In this document: positions 1-9,035 of the stretch, one piece after another
Position numbering within the stretch: the stretch's first letter is position 1
How the letters are laid out: every line of letters starts with the position of its first letter
Origin: Halopseudomonas nanhaiensis
GTDB taxonomy: Bacteria > Pseudomonadota > Gammaproteobacteria > Pseudomonadales > Pseudomonadaceae
Assembly (NCBI RefSeq): GCF_020025155.1
Contig: NZ_CP073751.1
Coordinates: 3,287,501-3,351,500, forward strand
DNA: 64,000 nt
Reading direction: 5' to 3'
Position numbers and translations under genes: made by a program
The notes under the pieces: generated by a model
Database searches by the model: none
The model's input: the letters and a program-made list of their open reading frames with translations, nothing else
Told to the model about the DNA's origin: nothing

Positions 1-870
<870 letters not shown>

Positions 871-1017
871 TAATACTGATCGGGTTTTGAGAAAACCCTA
901 AACTTGGCTCAGCCTTAGCTAAAAACTCATGAATTCACAAGAGTTACTTGCTTGGCTGATAATCTTGCGATCATCAATCGTGCCCAGCAAGCACCCACAC
1001 GAATTACTTGATTCATC

Positions 1018-1030
1018 TTGTTAAAGAGCG
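1018..1030 (-). promoter_or_regulatory. rRNA leader boxA antitermination element
   Basis: The minus strand reads CGCTCTTTAACAA here, nearly identical to the E. coli rrn boxA (TGCTCTTTAACA). It lies about 150 bases upstream of the mature 16S 5' end and downstream of all four promoters, which is the position expected for loading the Nus-factor antitermination complex. Confidence 0.8.
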
Positions 1031-1065
1031 ATTCGGTTCGCGTTTCCGCTTAACCAAGGCCGCGC

Positions 1066-1093
1066 ATTCTACGCTAACCTTCTATTCCGTCAA
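1066..1093 (-). promoter_or_regulatory. rRNA promoter, most proximal to 16S
   Basis: Minus strand: TTGACG (1093-1088), a 16-base spacer, TAGAAT (1071-1066), then a GC-rich discriminator starting GCGC. A T-rich stretch lies just upstream of the -35, as an UP element would. GC-rich discriminators and 16-base spacers are typical of stringently controlled rRNA promoters. Confidence 0.7.
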
Positions 1094-1175
1094 GCTTTTT
1101 CGTGAAGTTTTTTACCGCCTCACTACTCGCTTGGCCGACCCGGCAAGCTCTCGCTTCTCCGTGTCAGGGAGGCGC

Positions 1176-1203
1176 ATTCTACAGCAGCTCTCACCGCTGT
1201 CAA
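1176..1203 (-). promoter_or_regulatory. rRNA promoter, second
   Basis: Minus strand: consensus TTGACA (1203-1198), a 16-base spacer, TAGAAT (1181-1176), then discriminator GCGCCTCCC. It has the same architecture as its neighbours, with its -10 hexamer 110 bases upstream of the proximal one. Confidence 0.72.
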
Positions 1204-1279
1204 CACCTTCCGAAAACCTTCGATGAGTCGCCCCATCAACCCGCAAAGTCCGTTACCGCCAGCCTTCACAGAGCGGCGC

Positions 1280-1307
1280 ATTCTACGCCTTCTCCCCAGC
1301 CTGTCAA
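1280..1307 (-). promoter_or_regulatory. rRNA promoter, third
   Basis: Minus strand: consensus TTGACA (1307-1302), a 16-base spacer, TAGAAT (1285-1280), then discriminator GCGCCGC. An AT-rich tract at about 1308-1345 sits directly upstream of the -35, like an UP element. It also contains the 10-base palindrome AAAGCGCTTT at 1338-1347. Confidence 0.75.
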
Positions 1308-1377
1308 CCTCTAAATTATCGCTAACCTATTGATTGTAAAGCGCTTTATGCAAAGCACCCCGACCAGGGAGACGCGC

Positions 1378-1405
1378 ATTATAGGCCCCAGAGAAATGCC
1401 GTCAA
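1378..1405 (-). promoter_or_regulatory. rRNA promoter, most distal, overlapping the tyrS stop codon
   Basis: Minus strand: TTGACG (1405-1400), a 16-base spacer, consensus TATAAT (1383-1378), then discriminator GCGCGTC. The TGA stop codon of tyrS (1404-1402) is embedded in the -35 hexamer, so the rRNA control region begins exactly where tyrS ends. Between 871 and 1401 I see only leader and promoter elements and no gene. Confidence 0.65.
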
Positions 1406-2601
1406 GGGTTTTTCAACTGGATTCGCGCAAACTTCTTCTTGCCTGCCTGACAGACGTAGCTTACGCCGAGGCGAAACACAAATTCGCGATCGACCACCTG
1501 ACCATCGACCTTCACCGAGCCAGCCGCCAGCAGATCCCGCGCAGCTGCAGCATTTTTGACCAGCCCAGCGCGGTTCAGCACTGCCGAGACCGGAAGATCT
1601 TCGTCCGTTTCCAGCCAAACTTCCGGCATGTCGTCAGGCAGTTCGCCGTCTTTCAGCCGGTTACCCGCCGACCGGTGTGCAGCAGCCGCAGCCTCCTCAC
1701 CATGGAAACGCGCCACTAGCTCTTCGGCGAGCTTGATCTTGATATCCCGCGGATTCGCGCCATGCTCGACGTCGGCACGATATTCGGAAATCTCTACCAT
1801 GCTTCGGAAGCTGAGCAACTCGAAGTACCGCCACATGAGCGTGTCGGGCATGGACACGATCTTGTTGTACATCTCGCCTGGCAGATCATTTATGCCTACG
1901 TAATTACCCAGCGACTTGGACATCTTCTTCACGCCGTCGAGCCCTTCTAGAAGCGGCATGGTAATGATGACCTGGGATGCCTGCCCGTATTGCCGCTGGA
2001 GCTCACGACCCATCAGAAGATTGAATTTCTGGTCGGTCCCGCCAAGCTCGACATCGGCGCGCATGGCAACGGAGTCATACCCCTGCACCAACGGATAGAG
2101 AAACTCGTGAATGGCGATCGGCTGCCCGGCGCTGTAGCGCTTGTCGAAATCATCACGCTCGAGCATCCGCGCGACGGTGTACTTGCCTGCCAGCTGGATC
2201 ATGTCGGCCGCACCCAACTGGTCCATCCAGCTCGAATTGAACATGACCTCGGTACGATCGCGATCGAGGATCTTGAATACCTGCTCTTTATAGGTCTCCG
2301 CATTCTGCGCGACCTGCTCGCGTGTCAGTGGCTGGCGTGTAACATTCTTGCCGGTCGGATCACCGATCATTCCGGTGAAGTCGCCGATAAGAAACATGAC
2401 GTGATGCCCGAGATCCTGAAACTGCCGCAGCTTGTTGATCAGCACTGTATGGCCGAGGTGAAGATCAGGCGCAGTAGGATCGAACCCCGCCTTGATACGT
2501 AGCGGCTCGTTACGCTCGAGCTTGGCTCGCAGCTCATCTTCTATAAGCACTTCACTCGCGCCACGCTTGATCAGCGCCAGCTGTTCTTCAACCGACTTCA
2601 T
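1402..2601 (-). CDS. tyrS: Tyrosyl-tRNA synthetase
   Basis: Class I aminoacyl-tRNA synthetase that charges tRNA-Tyr in the cytosol. The 399-residue protein has the HIGH-type motif HLGH at residues 48-51, a Rossmann catalytic core, the KMSKS loop at 226-230 and a C-terminal S4-like RNA-binding region (about 335-399). The length fits the bacterial 'TyrZ' branch that I recall beside an rRNA operon in P. aeruginosa, rather than the longer E. coli-type TyrS. The ATG at 2601 gives the whole N-terminal helix. The gene ends inside the first rRNA promoter, with no terminator between, so read-through into the rRNA leader is possible. Confidence 0.97.
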   Translation of the reverse strand: MKSVEEQLALIKRGASEVLIEDELRAKLERNEPLRIKAGFDPTAPDLHLGHTVLINKLRQFQDLGHHVMFLIGDFTGMIGDPTGKNVTRQPLTREQVAQNAETYKEQVFKILDRDRTEVMFNSSWMDQLGAADMIQLAGKYTVARMLERDDFDKRYSAGQPIAIHEFLYPLVQGYDSVAMRADVELGGTDQKFNLLMGRELQRQYGQASQVIITMPLLEGLDGVKKMSKSLGNYVGINDLPGEMYNKIVSMPDTLMWRYFELLSFRSMVEISEYRADVEHGANPRDIKIKLAEELVARFHGEEAAAAAHRSAGNRLKDGELPDDMPEVWLETDEDLPVSAVLNRAGLVKNAAAARDLLAAGSVKVDGQVVDREFVFRLGVSYVCQAGKKKFARIQLKNP

Positions 2602-2647
2602 CTATGCTCGATCCTGTTCTGCATCAGGGATGTGAAAGAGGCCACAA

Positions 2648-2675
2648 ACCATACAATATTACCGGTCGAATTCAA
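2648..2675 (-). promoter_or_regulatory. Candidate tyrS promoter
   Basis: Minus strand TTGAAT (2675-2670), a 16-base spacer and TATGGT (2653-2648), about 47 bases upstream of the tyrS ATG. It lies in the 242-base region between divergent tyrS and the M23 peptidase gene. Motif match only. Confidence 0.4.
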
Positions 2676-2770
2676 CTAAAGAACCTCGCGCAGCGGTCGA
2701 CAATAATTTAGTGTCGGATTTACGTCGCAGAGTGCCGTTGTAAAAAATGACAGACGGAGTCGACAAAAAC

Positions 2771-2797
2771 TTGCCAGAAGAAGGTTTCAGTTATAAT
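2771..2797 (+). promoter_or_regulatory. Candidate promoter of the M23 peptidase-anmK operon
   Basis: TTGCCA (2771-2776), a 15-base spacer and a consensus TATAAT (2792-2797), 46 bases before the ATG. The spacer is short, but the -10 is perfect. Confidence 0.45.
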
Positions 2798-2843
2798 TTA
2801 GCGAGTTAGTCGACATTCCAAAGAATCAACCAGAAGAGCGCTT

Positions 2844-4298
2844 ATGGCTTCCCACAAGACAAAGACGCCGCGATATCCGAAGAGCCACCTGGTGGCCGCC
2901 AGTGGTATTGCCGCCGCGCTGAGCATCTTTCTGCTCGTTATTCCAACCACGGACGTCGAAGCCAAACGGACATTCGTACAACTGGAGCTGGACCCGGTTC
3001 AGCTGCAATCCCAGGCAGCAGCAGCCGCCGAGCTGGACGAACTGGTGAGCGAGACCCTGACCGCCACCTCACCGCTGGAACTGGCCAAGCCAGTTGAAGC
3101 GGTGCAATCAGAGTCTGCACCTGCCGTTCTGCAAGCACTGACCGAGACGCCCCTGGCTACTGAAGCCGTGACCGCCGAAGAGGTCGTCAAGACACCTACC
3201 GACTGGATCAGCGTGACTGTCGCAGCGGGAAACACCCTCTCCGTTCTGTTCAGCCAGATCGGCCTGTCTTCAGGCACCCTGCACTCGGCGATGGCGAGCA
3301 AGGACGCACAGCGTTTCACTCGACTCAACGTCGGCCAGGTTATCGAGTTCAAACTGGACGAGCACGGCGATCTGCTAGCCATGCGTTCCAAAATCAACGA
3401 CCTCGAAACGATCCGTCTGGACCGCAAGGGCGATAAGTACGGTTTCAGCAAAGAGCTGATCGAACCGGAGGTTCATACGCGTTTCGCCTCTGGCACGATC
3501 GACAGCTCACTGTTCCTATCGGCCCAGCGCGCAGGCCTCTCGCATAATCTCACCATGCAGATGGCCAACGTGTTTGGCTATGACGTGGATTTCGCACGTG
3601 AAATACGCAAGGGCGATACCTTCGAAGTGCTCTTCGAAGAGCTTCGCGTGGGAGACAAGGCGGTCGGCAGCAAGAACATTCTCGCCGCGCGTTTCGTCAA
3701 TCGCGGCAAGACCTTTACCGCAGTACGCTACACCGACAAGCAGGGTTACAGCAGCTACTACCGGGCTGACGGCACCAGCATGCGCAAGGCCTTTATTCGC
3801 ACCCCTGTGGAATTCGCCCGGATCAGCTCACGCTTCAACCCCGGTCGCAGGCATCCGGTACTGAACAAGATCCGCGCGCACAAGGGCGTTGACTACGCTG
3901 CCGCCACTGGAACACCGATCAAGGCTACCGGCGATGGACGCGTGGTCCACGTTGGCCGGAAGGGTGGTTACGGCAACACGGTGGTCATCAAGCACGGCCA
4001 GAAGTATCAGACGCTGTATGCTCACATGGTCCGATATGCCAAGGGTGTCTCTGTAGGCAAAAGCGTTTCGCAGGGCCAGGTTATCGGCTACGTCGGCATG
4101 ACCGGTCTGGCGACAGGGCCTCACCTGCACTATGAGTTCCAGATCAATGGGACCCACGTCGACCCGCTCAGCGTCAAACTGCCCGCATCGGATCCTATCG
4201 CCCAGTCCGAGCGCACGGCCTTCCTCGCCCTTAGCAAAAAGCTGATGGCCAACCTCGACCAGCGCGGGGACACCCAGCTGGCCATGCTGCAAGAGTAA
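2844..4298 (+). CDS. M23 family peptidoglycan DD-endopeptidase with LysM/OapA-like domain
   Basis: Predicted envelope hydrolase that cleaves peptide cross-links in peptidoglycan. An N-terminal hydrophobic segment (about 16-34) anchors or exports it. A LysM/OapA-like region follows at about 120-185. The C-terminal M23 (LytM) domain keeps the full catalytic set: HKGVD supplies zinc ligands H346 and D350, HLH supplies H427 and ligand H429, and H394 is the other catalytic His. All residues are present, so it should be active, unlike degenerate activators such as EnvC/NlpD. The stop overlaps the anmK start by one base (TAATG), linking wall cleavage to muropeptide recycling. The ATG at 2844 lies just after a purine-rich AAGAGCG. 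Confidence 0.93.
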   Translation: MASHKTKTPRYPKSHLVAASGIAAALSIFLLVIPTTDVEAKRTFVQLELDPVQLQSQAAAAAELDELVSETLTATSPLELAKPVEAVQSESAPAVLQALTETPLATEAVTAEEVVKTPTDWISVTVAAGNTLSVLFSQIGLSSGTLHSAMASKDAQRFTRLNVGQVIEFKLDEHGDLLAMRSKINDLETIRLDRKGDKYGFSKELIEPEVHTRFASGTIDSSLFLSAQRAGLSHNLTMQMANVFGYDVDFAREIRKGDTFEVLFEELRVGDKAVGSKNILAARFVNRGKTFTAVRYTDKQGYSSYYRADGTSMRKAFIRTPVEFARISSRFNPGRRHPVLNKIRAHKGVDYAAATGTPIKATGDGRVVHVGRKGGYGNTVVIKHGQKYQTLYAHMVRYAKGVSVGKSVSQGQVIGYVGMTGLATGPHLHYEFQINGTHVDPLSVKLPASDPIAQSERTAFLALSKKLMANLDQRGDTQLAMLQE

Positions 4299-5404
4299 TG
4301 CGCTCGCTGCATGTCGGTATCATGTCAGGCACCAGCCTGGATGGTATCGACATCGCCGTGGCCGAGTTCGATGAGGGCAATCGTCTCGCCACGCTGGTCG
4401 ACGCGCTGTGCCTGCCTCTTCCCCCCCAACTCAAGCAAGAACTCCTGGCTCTCTGCCAGCCTGGCGCGGATGAAATCCGCAGGGCAGGTTCGGCGGGTCA
4501 ACAATGGGCCCGCCTCGCGGCCCAGGGCGTGACCGCGCTGCTCGATCGATGCGGCATCGACCCATCTAGCATCAGCTCTGTCGGCAGCCATGGCCAGACC
4601 ATCCGCCATCATCCCGAGCTGGGGTTCAGCCTGCAGATCGGTGCGCCCGCGCTGCTGGCAGAACTCAGCGGCATCACAGTGATCAGCGACTTTCGCAACA
4701 GGGACATCGCCGCGGGCGGCCAGGGCGCGCCACTGGTTCCGGCATTTCACGACTGGCTTCTCAGTGATCCCGAGCAGGCCCGGGTACTGGTTAACATCGG
4801 TGGCTTCGCCAACCTGACGTTGCTGCGTCCCGGGCAGCCGGTAACCGGCTTTGACAGCGGCCCGGGCAATGTCCTCATGGACGGTTGGTCCCAGCTCCAT
4901 ACAGGTCAACCCTACGACGCCGGAGGTAAATGGGCGCGCAGTGGCCGGCCGGTGGCATCGCTTCTGAGCACCATGCTTTCAGACCCGTACTTCGCACGAA
5001 TCGGACCCAAGAGCACGGGACGCGAGTACTTCAACCAGGGATGGCTGGAACGACAGCTGCGATCTCTTGAGACGCAGCCGCTGGCCGTGGATGTCCAGGC
5101 CACGCTCCTTGAGCTGACCGCGCGCAGCATCGCCGATGCAGCGGCCGCGCAGTCTGCCCACAGCGGCGAAATGTACATCTGCGGAGGCGGTGCGCGTAAT
5201 GATTTCCTGATGCAGCGACTGGGGCAGCTGATGCCTGCGGCAACCGTGCACACGACGGATATACTCGGAGTGAATCCGGACTGGATGGAGGCGATGGCTT
5301 TTGCGTGGTTGGCCTGGCGCTGCGAGGCAAACAAGCCCGGCAACCTTCCGGCGGTAACCGGCGCCAGTGGTTACCGCATCCTAGGCGCGATGTATCCGGG
5401 TTAG
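4298..5404 (+). CDS. anmK: Anhydro-N-acetylmuramic acid kinase
   Basis: Converts 1,6-anhydro-MurNAc and ATP to MurNAc-6-phosphate in cell-wall recycling. The 368-residue protein opens with the family signature GIMSGTSLDGID near residues 7-18. It also has GSHGQTIRH for substrate/ATP binding and a C-terminal CGGGARN nucleotide-binding motif, as in the ASKHA/hexokinase-like fold. The start is fixed by the one-base overlap with the M23 peptidase gene, so the two are translationally coupled. It converges on erpA, with only four bases between the stop codons. Confidence 0.97.
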   Translation: MRSLHVGIMSGTSLDGIDIAVAEFDEGNRLATLVDALCLPLPPQLKQELLALCQPGADEIRRAGSAGQQWARLAAQGVTALLDRCGIDPSSISSVGSHGQTIRHHPELGFSLQIGAPALLAELSGITVISDFRNRDIAAGGQGAPLVPAFHDWLLSDPEQARVLVNIGGFANLTLLRPGQPVTGFDSGPGNVLMDGWSQLHTGQPYDAGGKWARSGRPVASLLSTMLSDPYFARIGPKSTGREYFNQGWLERQLRSLETQPLAVDVQATLLELTARSIADAAAAQSAHSGEMYICGGGARNDFLMQRLGQLMPAATVHTTDILGVNPDWMEAMAFAWLAWRCEANKPGNLPAVTGASGYRILGAMYPG

Positions 5405-5408
5405 CAGG

Positions 5409-5762
5409 TCATACCGAAAACGAAGAACCGCACCCGCACGTCGTCGCCGCGTTGGGGTTGTTGATGACGAAGCGAGACCCTTCAAGCCCTTCCTGATAGT
5501 CCACTTCCGAACCTGCCAGATACTGGAAGCTCATAGGGTCGACCACCAGCCTCACGCCATCGCGCTCCACGACCGTATCGTCTTCAGCCATCTCATCGTC
5601 GAAAGTAAACCCGTACTGGAAGCCGGAGCAGCCGCCCCCAGTGACGAATACGCGCAGACTGAGGCTGTCGTTACCCTCTTCTTCGATGAGCGAGCGAACC
5701 TTGCCGACAGCATTCTCGGAAAAAATTAGGGGAGTCGGGGTAAAGACTTCAGCGGTAGACAT
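5409..5762 (-). CDS. erpA: Iron-sulfur cluster insertion protein ErpA
   Basis: A-type carrier that delivers Fe-S clusters to apo-enzymes, essential in many proteobacteria for IspG/IspH and respiratory enzymes. The 117-residue protein has the three ligand cysteines C45 ([11 protein letters not shown]), C109 and C111 (CGCGSSFS). The block [17 protein letters not shown] matches ErpA rather than IscA or SufA. It is monocistronic or co-transcribed with the upstream bactofilin, and has a convincing promoter of its own. Confidence 0.97.
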   Translation of the reverse strand: MSTAEVFTPTPLIFSENAVGKVRSLIEEEGNDSLSLRVFVTGGGCSGFQYGFTFDDEMAEDDTVVERDGVRLVVDPMSFQYLAGSEVDYQEGLEGSRFVINNPNAATTCGCGSSFSV

Positions 5763-5803
5763 TCAACCTCCAGCGACAACCATCGCAGCACAACAGGTTG
5801 AAC

Positions 5804-5832
5804 ATTATCCTTTTCCCGAGTCTTTTGGTCAA
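5804..5832 (-). promoter_or_regulatory. Candidate erpA promoter
   Basis: Minus strand TTGACC (5832-5827), a 17-base spacer and GATAAT (5809-5804), 42 bases upstream of the erpA start and immediately after the bactofilin stop codon. Spacing is optimal and only one base differs from consensus in each hexamer. Confidence 0.6.
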
Positions 5833-6252
5833 CTATTGCTCAGGCTCGGCGTCGGCACCGATCGTCCGTAAGGACATTGCCTCCGATCCGCCGACATAGT
5901 GCAGCTGGCCGCTGATCTGCGCACCAATGACCATCTCCATCGCCTGATAATAGAGATCGCCAGCGATGCGCGCCTTGGTGTCCAGTTCGAGATGTTCCGA
6001 TGCATGTACATCGCCGACAACCTGCCCATTAACCAGAACACTAGGCGCACGAATGATGCCTTCAACGTAGCCATGTTCGCTGACTCGCACCAAGCCCTGA
6101 TCGGTTTCGATGTCACCTATGATTCGACCGTCGACCTGCAGCGCTCCGGTAAACCGGACGTCGCCCCTGAGCTCGGCTTCCTGCGCGATGATCGTGGTTT
6201 TTCCGCTGAATTGACCGATATCGGCCCGCTTGTGCTTTTCATTTCCAAACAT
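5833..6252 (-). CDS. Bactofilin-family polymer-forming protein
   Basis: Small cytoskeletal protein predicted to polymerise into membrane-associated filaments. The sequence is a series of short glycine-spaced strands (LRGDVRFTGALQVDGRIIGDI and onward), the right-handed beta-helix characteristic of bactofilins (DUF583). I start it at the ATG at 6252 (139 residues, beginning MFGNEKHKR), preceded by a GGGGAG. An in-frame ATG at 6309 would add 19 residues that do not resemble the family. Its position next to erpA, and near the wall enzymes M23 peptidase and AnmK, suggests a link to cell shape or wall work, but no partner is shown. Confidence 0.88.
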   Translation of the reverse strand: MFGNEKHKRADIGQFSGKTTIIAQEAELRGDVRFTGALQVDGRIIGDIETDQGLVRVSEHGYVEGIIRAPSVLVNGQVVGDVHASEHLELDTKARIAGDLYYQAMEMVIGAQISGQLHYVGGSEAMSLRTIGADAEPEQ

Positions 6253-6483
6253 CGAAACGCTGCTCCCCTTTCCCACCTGCGCGATTACAAAACCGCATCT
6301 TACCTTCATCAGCCCGTCGCGACGCTACCCATTGGCATTTCGCGCCGAGCGAGTTGGCAGTACCGACATCATCTTATAATGCAGCGCGCAGCGTTTCTGC
6401 CTACTGCGGCGCAAAGCAGCGATGGTGGAAAGGAGGCCCATATCGGCGCGGGCAGCGTCGACGTTCGAACAGACAGCTTGCGC

Positions 6484-7464
6484 TTACGCCTTGCGCACCG
6501 AGTTGACCGATAACCACTTGCGCACAGCTGCCTTGAGCTTGCTCAAACCTTTGGTTCTTACCAGGGCTCCTGTGCGTACCGCGTTGGCCTTGAGCAGCGA
6601 TAGCTCGCTCGGCTTGTACATTTCGTTGGTCTCGATGCAGTACACCGGCTTGCCCGTCAACGACAGGATCTCGATGGCCTGTTGTTTTTCGCTTTCGACG
6701 AACAACCTAGCGAGCGGTTCTTTGGAATAGATATCCGCCTTGAATTTCTGATCGACATTAAAGCGTTGGCGCTCTTCTGCCGATGGCAGATCCAGCATGT
6801 GAAGCTTGCCGTAGCGTACCCCATGCCGTTCGAGCCACTTTTCCGTCTGGGGGCGGTATTTCTCCAGCCGCGTGCTGACGAGGTGTCCGACTTCCACCGA
6901 GGGAATGAACAATGGCCGGGTGTTGCTCAGGAAGCTCAGATAGTTGGGGCCATCATCATTCTCTTCGGGAGTCGGGTCGACACACACAACACCATCGAGA
7001 TCCAGACAGGACTGAGCCAGGTACGGGTGATGCATGATGTTCCACTCGAACATGCGGGGCTGTTCGACCAGTTCAAAATGCACATCGACCATGTGCTGAT
7101 TGTTCTTCTCTGCGAAGGCCGCCAGCGTAACTACCTCGCCGGAAAAGTCTTTCTTGATCTCCTCGACCGCCGCTCGGAGCGAGTTACCGGAGCAGATGCT
7201 GTCGTCCACCAGCAGAATCTTCCGGGCGTCCAGCGGGCGCGTGAGCGCTTCATGCTTGTAAGTCCGGGTCTTTCCCTTTCGTAATTCGTCGTTGCGCAGA
7301 AACGACTGCACGTCAGTCAGCGGAATGTTCAGCTTGAGCGCAATGACACTCGCCGCGAGCAGGCCGCTTCGAGGTATCCCCACCACCAACTCGACATCAT
7401 TGGGTATCTGCCATGCGCCGGCAGTACTAAGCCGCGACAGATCATTCAAGCTTCTGTAATTCAT
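6484..7464 (-). CDS. Phosphoribosyltransferase-HAD phosphatase fusion, possible ribofuranosyltransferase
   Basis: A 326-residue two-domain protein. Residues 1-145 form a PRTase fold with the PRPP-binding loop LLVDDSICSG (84-93) and the PRSG substrate loop (31-34). From about 150 comes a HAD-like domain with nucleophile motif DLDG (155-158) and Lys-rich motif III (about 240-248). In known bacterial ribofuranose glycan pathways, a PRTase-fold enzyme transfers 5-phosphoribose from PRPP and a HAD phosphatase removes the phosphate. The same two activities appear to be fused here. Only 29 bases separate it from the upstream glycosyltransferase gene, so they are probably co-transcribed. It could instead be a nucleotide-salvage or orphan PRTase; the acceptor is unknown. 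Confidence 0.8.
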   Translation of the reverse strand: MNYRSLNDLSRLSTAGAWQIPNDVELVVGIPRSGLLAASVIALKLNIPLTDVQSFLRNDELRKGKTRTYKHEALTRPLDARKILLVDDSICSGNSLRAAVEEIKKDFSGEVVTLAAFAEKNNQHMVDVHFELVEQPRMFEWNIMHHPYLAQSCLDLDGVVCVDPTPEENDDGPNYLSFLSNTRPLFIPSVEVGHLVSTRLEKYRPQTEKWLERHGVRYGKLHMLDLPSAEERQRFNVDQKFKADIYSKEPLARLFVESEKQQAIEILSLTGKPVYCIETNEMYKPSELSLLKANAVRTGALVRTKGLSKLKAAVRKWLSVNSVRKA

Positions 7465-7493
7465 GACTACTCCTTGCTTCCGAGCGAAAGGGA

Positions 7494-8780
7494 TTACTGC
7501 TGCGAATGGCTACCGCATGGCTGCGCTGCGCTGTTCGGCTTGATGGATGCCTCCGCCAGAACTTCCTCATATAGCGCCTGGTATTGACGTGCAATGACCC
7601 GGCTGTCGAATTTGTTCACGATGGTTTGCCGTGCGTTCCTGCTCAACTCGTCGTAATTGGGCGTCTGCGCTATCCATTCGACACCCTCGGCGAGACTCCG
7701 TGCCTCAAAAGGTTGCGCCTTGAAGCCATCGTGCTGATGGGTAACGATGTCCTTCGGTCCGGTGGCGTCGAAGCAGACCACTGGGGTGCCACAGCCCATG
7801 GACTCGGCCAGCGTCTTGCCGAAGGCTTCCATAAGGCTGGGGGCGACAAAGACGTCTGCCGCCGAGTACAGAAGGCGCAGCGCAATGCTGTCGTGGAGGT
7901 AGCCGAAAGAGGTGTATTCGAACCCGAGCCTTTCGATGATCGACTGTTCCAGCTTGCCAAAAAAACAGAGATGGTACTGGCTAGGGTCGAGCAGTTTCAG
8001 AGACTCGAGATACGTGCCGAAGCCCTTGTAGGGATCGCCAGCGTTGGTCGAGCCGGCCAGCACGATGGTCTTCCTGGTATCGATGCCGAGCATCTGCCGC
8101 GCGAGCGCCTTATCCACCGGAAAGAATTCCGAGCTGTCGACGTTGTTGTGGATGGTGCGCACGTCGAAATCGCGAAACAACTTGCTCTGTCGGGCCTGTT
8201 CCGTGAGCCAGCTGCTGATACCCACGACCTTCATCGACCGCGGCAGATAGCGCTGCTTGCGATTGAGCACGAATCGGGACAGATCACGGTCCGAGCGACT
8301 GCCCAGCTGATCGCAACTGCCGCAGCCGCTCTCGAACTTTCCGCAGCCCATCGAGTAGTGACACCCCCCGGTCATCGGCCACATGTCGCGCATGGTCCAG
8401 ATAAGCGGCTTGTCGATGCCCTCGAGGTGCTTCATGTTGATAAAGCCGGCGTTGATCCAATGCAGATGAATGATGTCGGCATTGCGATAAGCGTCGCTCT
8501 TCTTCAGATCGGTCCCGAGAAGCCCCGTGCTGAACATGCCAGAGCTGCGGCCCTGATAGAGGCTGGCAAGCGATTGGTCAATCTGGCTACGCGCAAGATT
8601 GACCAATAACTGAGGCTTATTGAGATTGGTAGTAACGACGGACTCATCGCCATGTGTAGCGCGGCTGTTGGTGTACACGACAGAATCTATTCCAATCGAG
8701 CGCATCGCCTGGTGCAACCAGTAGGCACCTCTCGCGGCGCCTCCGGTCAGCTCCCCAGCCACAACATGCATTACCTTCAT
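7494..8780 (-). CDS. GT4 family glycosyltransferase
   Basis: Predicted retaining nucleotide-sugar glycosyltransferase of the GT-B fold. The C-terminal half has the GT4 signature: E-x7-E region SLMEAFGKTLAESMGCGTPVV, then DGFKAQPF. The N-terminal half has a four-cysteine insert (GGCHYSMGCGKFESGCGSC) also seen in WcaC-type exopolysaccharide transferases. I start at the ATG at 8780 (428 residues, MKVMHVVAGELTGGAARG), preceded by GGGAG. An upstream in-frame codon would add 20 atypical residues. With the PRTase-HAD gene it makes a compact glycan-modifying pair. The 255 bases upstream hold no gene and no promoter I would defend. Confidence 0.9.
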   Translation of the reverse strand: MKVMHVVAGELTGGAARGAYWLHQAMRSIGIDSVVYTNSRATHGDESVVTTNLNKPQLLVNLARSQIDQSLASLYQGRSSGMFSTGLLGTDLKKSDAYRNADIIHLHWINAGFINMKHLEGIDKPLIWTMRDMWPMTGGCHYSMGCGKFESGCGSCDQLGSRSDRDLSRFVLNRKQRYLPRSMKVVGISSWLTEQARQSKLFRDFDVRTIHNNVDSSEFFPVDKALARQMLGIDTRKTIVLAGSTNAGDPYKGFGTYLESLKLLDPSQYHLCFFGKLEQSIIERLGFEYTSFGYLHDSIALRLLYSAADVFVAPSLMEAFGKTLAESMGCGTPVVCFDATGPKDIVTHQHDGFKAQPFEARSLAEGVEWIAQTPNYDELSRNARQTIVNKFDSRVIARQYQALYEEVLAEASIKPNSAAQPCGSHSQQ

Positions 8781-9035
8781 CCGCTCCCTGCCCTCCCGAC
8801 CCAAAGACGCTCCCTGCTGTTCCGGGGAACCACTGACCACGCTCGATATCGTTTGTTACAAAGCTTAGTAAGCGGACTGACCCTGAGGTTCCATCAAAGG
8901 CCATCATCGATTGCCAGCATCCGCGCTAAGGCGATGATGCAGCTGCAATCAGCGTCAACTGCGCCGTTAGCGTGTCAGCAAGGGGGGAATGGGTGCCGGG
9001 ACAGCACACCGTGATTGAAGCCGAAGCTGGACTGC

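Noticed and set aside
2696-2814. Three GTCGAC motifs (2696, 2759, 2809) between tyrS and the M23 peptidase gene
   Set aside because: Six-base palindromes at unequal spacing (63 and 50) in GC-rich DNA; no known regulator fits and the count could be chance.
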